NCBI RefSeq assembly: GCF_016863095.1 | Contig: NZ_BOOF01000069.1 | Span: forward strand, 1 to 44,667 | DNA length: 44,667 nucleotides | From: Microbispora siamensis | GTDB taxonomy: Bacteria > Actinomycetota > Actinomycetes > Streptosporangiales > Streptosporangiaceae | Reading direction: 5' to 3' | Shown here: positions 40,996-44,667 of the stretch, piece after piece | Numbering within the stretch: position 1 is the stretch's first letter | How the letters are laid out: the number at the start of each line of letters is the position of its first letter | Program-made: the position numbers and the translations under genes | Notes under the pieces: generated by a model | Database searches by the model: none | The model's input: only the letters and a program-made list of their open reading frames with translations | What the model was told of the DNA's origin: nothing

Positions 40996-41811
40996 ATGTC
41001 GGTTCACGAGCGTCGGCGGCTCCCCACGGGCCTGGAGCTGCTGTTCGGCGACGGCGGCGACGGCCGGGTGCTGTCCGTCGACCTGCCGTCCGGGTCCCTC
41101 GTGTGGCCGGACCCCGACTACGACAAGCTGCGCACCCACCACCGTCCCTCGTTCTGGCTGAGCGACGAGCCGGTGCCAGCCGGGCTGTGGGCCCGGCTGC
41201 GCGCCGAGCACCCCCGGTCGGGCCTGTGGCCGGTGCTGCTGGAGGACGGCGTGCAGCCCTGGTCGGCCGGGCAGATCGCGCCGGACTCCCCCGGCCAGAT
41301 CGACTACTACAGCGCGGCCGGGTTCATGGCCGAGGCGTGGCAGGACCTGCTGCTGGGCCACGAGGCGTACCTCGCGCCGTTCGGGGCCGAGTGCCCGGGG
41401 ATCGCGCCGCCCGCCGCGCTCGTGGCCGACCCCGACGTGGTCGCCGACTGGTACGCGGACGTGGTGGCCGAGCGGATGACGCCGCTGGGGCTCGCGGCGG
41501 TGAACCGCGGCGCCGACGCCATGGTCGCCATGGGCTGGCAGGGGGCGCTGCACCACAACGAGTGGACCGTGCCGCTGGCGGCCGTCGTGCGCAGCTGGGA
41601 GGAGCGGTTCGGGGCGCGCGTGGTCGGCATGGGGTTCAACACGCTGGAACTCAGCGTCGCCGCGCCGCCCGCCACCCCCGCGCACGCGCTGCACGTGGCG
41701 GCCGAGCACTGGACCTTCTGCCCGGACAGCATTCTGCAGGGCCCGGGCACGCTGGCCGACTACGCCGAACAGATCGTGGGCCAGAATGCCTGGTCGTTCT
41801 GGTGGGATTGA
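40996..41811 (+). CDS. DUF4253 domain protein
   Basis: This 271-residue protein has the C-terminal DUF4253 features: GFNTLELSVAAPPATPAHALHVAAEHWTFCPD and the ending YAEQIVGQNAWSFWWD. The middle carries ARLRAEHPRSGLWPVLLEDG. DUF4253 proteins occur widely in actinobacteria; their function is unknown. There is no signal peptide or membrane segment. I chose ATG 40996; a longer in-frame start at 40867 would overlap the LuxR gene and has no family support. It lies 60 bp after the regulator and 23 bp before the methyltransferase. Confidence 0.82.
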   Translation: MSVHERRRLPTGLELLFGDGGDGRVLSVDLPSGSLVWPDPDYDKLRTHHRPSFWLSDEPVPAGLWARLRAEHPRSGLWPVLLEDGVQPWSAGQIAPDSPGQIDYYSAAGFMAEAWQDLLLGHEAYLAPFGAECPGIAPPAALVADPDVVADWYADVVAERMTPLGLAAVNRGADAMVAMGWQGALHHNEWTVPLAAVVRSWEERFGARVVGMGFNTLELSVAAPPATPAHALHVAAEHWTFCPDSILQGPGTLADYAEQIVGQNAWSFWWD

Positions 41812-41833
41812 CGCGATAATTACCGGCGGATCG

Positions 41834-42685
41834 ATGGTGAGTGAGGGAGGCGGTTTGGGCGGCACGGAGCTGGGCGGGGGCGAACGGCCCGCCAAGGTGG
41901 CGGGTCTCGACACCGGCACCGCGAACATCGCCCGGATGAGCGACTACCTGCTCGGGGGCAAGGACAACTTCGCCGCCGACCGAAAGTTCGCCGAGCGGTT
42001 GATGTCCATCGCGCCCGAGGTCAAGACGATGGCCGTGGACACCCGCGAGTTCCTGGAACGGGTGGTGCGCTTCCTCATCGACCAGGGCGTGCGGCAGTTC
42101 CTCAACGTGGCGTCCGGGCTGCCGACCCGGCGCAACACCCACGAGGTCGCCCAGGAGCTCGCGCCCGACGCCCGCGTGGTGTACGTCGACGACGACCCCG
42201 TGGTGCTCAACCACGCGCGGGCCATGCTCGCCCGCAACCCCGGCACCGGGGTGGTGGACGGCTCGATCCTGCGCCCGGCGGAGATGCTGGCCGACCCCGA
42301 GATGCTCCGGCTCATCGACTTCGGGCAGCCGGTCGGGGTGCTGATCCCGGCCCGGCTGCAGTACCTCCCCGACGCCGTCGAGCCGTACAAGTGCGTGGCC
42401 CACGTGCGCGACCACCTGGCCCCGGGCAGCTACCTGGCCGTCGGTCACGCCGTCTTCGACAGCCGTCCCGAGCTGGCCCGGCCGATCGTCGAGTTGTTCC
42501 GGCAGATCGTGCCGCAGGCCGACGACGCGCCGAGGGACCGGGAGAAGGTGCTGCGCTTCTTCGACGGCACCGAACTCGTCGACCCCGGCCTCGTCTACAT
42601 CCGCCAGTGGCGGCCGGAGGCCCCGCAGAGCACCGGGCAGGCCCAGCGGGTGTGGATCGTCGGCGGCGTCGGCCGGGTGATTTGA
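41834..42685 (+). CDS. S-adenosyl methyltransferase (PF04672, formerly DUF574)
   Basis: A 283-residue protein with the unmistakable PF04672 blocks: TANIARMSDYLLGGKDNFAADR, RFLIDQGVRQFLNVASGLPT, VVYVDDDPVVLNHARAML and HVRDHLAPGSYLAVGHA. The usual D-x-G-S/T-G-L-P glycine motif reads NVASGLPT here: the Asp of D-x-G is replaced by Asn and the motif G by Ala or Ser. The family is highly expanded in actinobacteria; substrates are unknown. ATG 41834 is the likely start. The gene ends 4 bp from the convergent lactonase gene. Confidence 0.9.
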   Translation: MVSEGGGLGGTELGGGERPAKVAGLDTGTANIARMSDYLLGGKDNFAADRKFAERLMSIAPEVKTMAVDTREFLERVVRFLIDQGVRQFLNVASGLPTRRNTHEVAQELAPDARVVYVDDDPVVLNHARAMLARNPGTGVVDGSILRPAEMLADPEMLRLIDFGQPVGVLIPARLQYLPDAVEPYKCVAHVRDHLAPGSYLAVGHAVFDSRPELARPIVELFRQIVPQADDAPRDREKVLRFFDGTELVDPGLVYIRQWRPEAPQSTGQAQRVWIVGGVGRVI

Positions 42686-42689
42686 CGAC

Positions 42690-43676
42690 CTACCGGACGA
42701 GTACGCACGAAGGGGTGCCGACGGCCAGCGCCTGATCGGCCGGCTCGGGCAGCCCGTCCTTGAGCGCCAGCACGGTGACCGAATCGGACCGCTGGTTGGC
42801 GACGTAGAGGCGGTCGCCGTCGATCGCGAAGTGGCGCGGCCAGCTTCCGCCCGACGGCACTTCGGTCACCATCGTGAGGCGCGGCCCGTCCACCTCGAAG
42901 ACGGACAGGGTGTCCGGCCCCCGGTTGGCGACGTACAGGTGGCGGCCGTCGGCCGACAGCGCGATGTGGGAGGGCAGGTTCTCCCCGGTGGCGCCGCTCG
43001 CCCGCACCACGCCCGCCTCCCGCCACTCGGCGTCGTAGACGCGCACGGAGCCGTCGAGCTCGCCGGTGACGTACCAGTGGCCTTCGTGGTGCAGGAAGTG
43101 CCGGGGGCCGCTGCCGGAGGCCAGCCGTACGGGGCCGTCCGGGTGCGGGCGCATGCCGGGCAGGAAGCGGCGCATCTCGTCGGTGCCGAGGTCGGTCACG
43201 TACAGCACGCCGTCGGGGCCGAAGACCGCCTGGTGCGCGTGCGGGCCCTCCTGCCGGTCCGGGTGGGGGCCGCGGCCCTCGTGCCGGAACGTCAGCGGAC
43301 CGGGCTCGGGCATCCCGTCCTCGCCCAGCCGGTAGGCCGTGACGGTCCCGTCACCGTAGTTGGCGATCGCCAGCCACCGGCCCTCCGGGTCGAGCGCCAG
43401 GTGGCACGGCAGCGAGCCGCCGCTGGAGTGCTCGGCCAGCAGCCGGGGGGCGGGGTCGTCGGCGAAGACCGCGAGACCGCCGTCCCCGGCGCGTTCGAGC
43501 ACGGCGTACAGCAGCGGCAGCCGGGGGTGGGCGACGACGAACGACGGCCCGGACGCGGGCGTCTCGGCCACCGCCTCCAGCCGCCCGTCCGCGTGCGCCC
43601 GGGCCACCGTCAGGCCGGGGCCCGACCCCTCCGTGTCGGGGGTGTATCCGCCGATCACTAGACCGGGTCGGGACAT
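42690..43676 (-). CDS. Beta-propeller lactonase, 6-phosphogluconolactonase-like
   Basis: The 328-residue protein is a seven-bladed propeller of the lactonase family (PF10282): VIGGYTPDTEGSGPGLTV at the start, repeated blades such as HLALDPEGRWLAIANYGDGTV and HIALSADGRHLYVANRGPDTLSV, and the conserved GPHPDRQEGPHAHQA stretch. Members include bacterial YbhE-type 6-phosphogluconolactonases, but other lactones are possible. No signal peptide is present. ATG 43676 is preceded by TTGGAGGG. It lies 15 bp downstream of the universal stress protein gene and probably shares its transcript. Confidence 0.88.
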   Translation of the reverse strand: MSRPGLVIGGYTPDTEGSGPGLTVARAHADGRLEAVAETPASGPSFVVAHPRLPLLYAVLERAGDGGLAVFADDPAPRLLAEHSSGGSLPCHLALDPEGRWLAIANYGDGTVTAYRLGEDGMPEPGPLTFRHEGRGPHPDRQEGPHAHQAVFGPDGVLYVTDLGTDEMRRFLPGMRPHPDGPVRLASGSGPRHFLHHEGHWYVTGELDGSVRVYDAEWREAGVVRASGATGENLPSHIALSADGRHLYVANRGPDTLSVFEVDGPRLTMVTEVPSGGSWPRHFAIDGDRLYVANQRSDSVTVLALKDGLPEPADQALAVGTPSCVLVR

Positions 43677-43691
43677 CAGCCCTCCAAAGGA

Positions 43692-44546
43692 TCAAATCAT
43701 CGGGATATCGCATGGTATCGGCCATACCGGGTGAACGACCGCGACCGGGCAGGAGGCGCGCCGCAGCAGGCCCTGCCCGACCGAACCGAGCGGCCTGGCC
43801 CGAGCGCCGTGGCTTCCGGTGCCGTGGGCGCCCAGCACCAGCAGCCACGCCTCCCGGGCGCACGCCGCGAGGGCGGGCAGCGGCGGCGCATCGACGACCC
43901 TGGTCTGGATCCTGGGCCGGCCGCGGCAGCGCGCCCGCCACGGCTCGACGATCCGTGCCAGCGCCCGCTCGCCCTCCGGCTCACGCCCTCTCGTGGCGTA
44001 CACGGCGGTCAGCGGCAGCGACCTGCCGCGGGCGACCTCCACGGCGAAGCGCAGGGCGGAGTCCGCCTCGGGACCGGCCGGCCGCGCCGCGTCGATCCCC
44101 ACCATCACCCCGCCGGAGGGCGGCCCGGACGCCGGCGCGCCGACCACGACGACCGGGCACGCGGCGTGCGCCGCCGCGTACGCGCTGACCGAGCCGCGCA
44201 GCAGCCCGGCCAGCCCACGCACGCTCCGGTGGCCCAGGACCAGCATCGCCGCGTTCCGGCTGAGGCCGACCAGGACGTCCTTGGGGTCTCCCCGCACGAG
44301 CACGGGACGGATCTCCCGGCCCGGCAGCAGGCGTTCGGCCAGCCGTACTCCCTCGGACAGCCGCAGCCCCGCCAGGCGGCGCTCCTCGGCGGCGACGGCC
44401 TCGACGCGCTCCGGGTCGGGACCGTCCCACACCTGGCACACCGTCATGCCCGCACGGTGCCGGACCCGGCACTCCGCCGCGGCCCACTCGATCGCGGCCC
44501 GGCTCTGCCATGTGCCGTCGTAGGCGACCACGATCTCCTGCTTCAT
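43692..44546 (-). CDS. Tandem-domain universal stress protein
   Basis: The 284-residue protein has two USP domains. The first (1-135) has VVAYDGTWQSRAAIEWAAAE and ends MLVLGHRSVRGLAGLLRGSVSAYAAAHAACPVVVV. The second (145-280) has VMVGIDAA and LLVLGAHGTGSHGARARPLGSVGQGLLRRASCPVAVV. Both retain parts of the G-2x-G-9x-G(S/T) nucleotide-binding motif, so ATP binding is plausible. ATG 44546 is the chosen start; GTG 44555 would add VSE. The gene leads the lactonase gene and is divergent from the possible response regulator at 44652. Confidence 0.88.
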   Translation of the reverse strand: MKQEIVVAYDGTWQSRAAIEWAAAECRVRHRAGMTVCQVWDGPDPERVEAVAAEERRLAGLRLSEGVRLAERLLPGREIRPVLVRGDPKDVLVGLSRNAAMLVLGHRSVRGLAGLLRGSVSAYAAAHAACPVVVVGAPASGPPSGGVMVGIDAARPAGPEADSALRFAVEVARGRSLPLTAVYATRGREPEGERALARIVEPWRARCRGRPRIQTRVVDAPPLPALAACAREAWLLVLGAHGTGSHGARARPLGSVGQGLLRRASCPVAVVHPVWPIPCDIPMI

Positions 44547-44651
44547 CTCACTCACGCGGCCCGCGCCGCGTGCGCAGAGCGCATCCCATGCCACCAGCAG
44601 AGCACACCGGCCCGCGGGACCTTCGGCCCGCCCGCGGCTTAGCGTAGAGAC

Positions 44652-44667
44652 ATGATTCGGGTGTTCC
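44652..44667 (+). CDS. Start of a gene cut by the window edge, possibly a NarL-type response regulator
   Basis: Only ATGATTCGGGTGTTCC is visible, reading MIRVF. Actinobacterial NarL/DevR-type regulators commonly begin MIRVFLxDDHE, and such genes often lie beside universal stress proteins. Five residues cannot prove this, and the call is a suggestion only. No ribosome site stands out in AGCGTAGAGAC before it. Confidence 0.3.

Overview
The window is very GC-rich, with GTG starts, 4-bp ATGA/GTGA gene overlaps, a LuxR-type two-component pair, an S-adenosyl methyltransferase of the actinobacterial PF04672 kind, a DUF5925 AAA ATPase and an IdeR-type iron box. Together these point to a filamentous actinomycete chromosome, plausibly the Streptosporangiales; that placement is inference, since no rRNA or tRNA gene is present. 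I count 41 genes: two cut by the window edges and one broken by a frameshift.

Layout. 1-240: 5' end of an IS200/IS605-type tnpB (minus strand) with an end hairpin and a reRNA-like 3' end. 308-3269: MsnO8-type luciferase-like oxidoreductase, then a NarL-type response regulator/histidine kinase pair on the minus strand. 3314-4499: an 18-bp perfect inverted repeat, a PmtA-like methyltransferase and a small secreted four-cysteine protein. 4559-7628: F420-type oxidoreductase, APH-fold kinase, zinc-ribbon protein, lipoprotein. 7666-9249: ABC-F ATPase with a structured leader. 9561-12856: efeUOB iron uptake operon behind two tandem iron boxes. 12879-14610: Rrf2 repressor and MFS exporter, each with a copy of the same 25-bp operator. 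14801-19303: a four-gene membrane system made of an anchored solute-binding protein, TelA, a lipoprotein fusing a solute-binding domain to VWA, and an XpaC-like protein. 19318-21282: CehA/McbA-type metallohydrolase. 21382-26338: mutA-mutB-meaB, methylmalonyl-CoA mutase with its chaperone. 26470-28239: receptor Ser/Thr kinase. 28253-31047: signal-less amidase, DUF5925 AAA ATPase, alpha/beta hydrolase. 31172-35441: a coupled trio of peptidases (C39-like, S9, M20). 35448-36424: frameshifted cyclase-like gene. 36486-39844: peptide/nickel-type ABC importer lacking ATPases, divergent from a LuxR regulator (39965-40936). 40996-44667: DUF4253 protein, PF04672 methyltransferase, beta-propeller lactonase, tandem universal stress protein, and the first codons of what may be a response regulator.

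Functional themes. Iron import (efeUOB) is clearly iron-controlled. The mutase operon feeds propionyl-CoA carbon into the TCA cycle. The peptidase trio and the peptide-type importer both concern peptides but show no shared control. The least described unit is the TelA cluster at 14801-19303, in which two exported anion-binding-like domains are coupled to a VWA domain and to TelA/XpaC. The best sequence-level regulatory finds are the twin Rrf2-type operators, the double iron box, the ABC-F leader with two interleaved pairings, and the 18-bp inverted repeat at 3314-3359. No CRISPR array, prophage, rRNA or tRNA gene was seen, and no gene-free stretch exceeds 300 bases.
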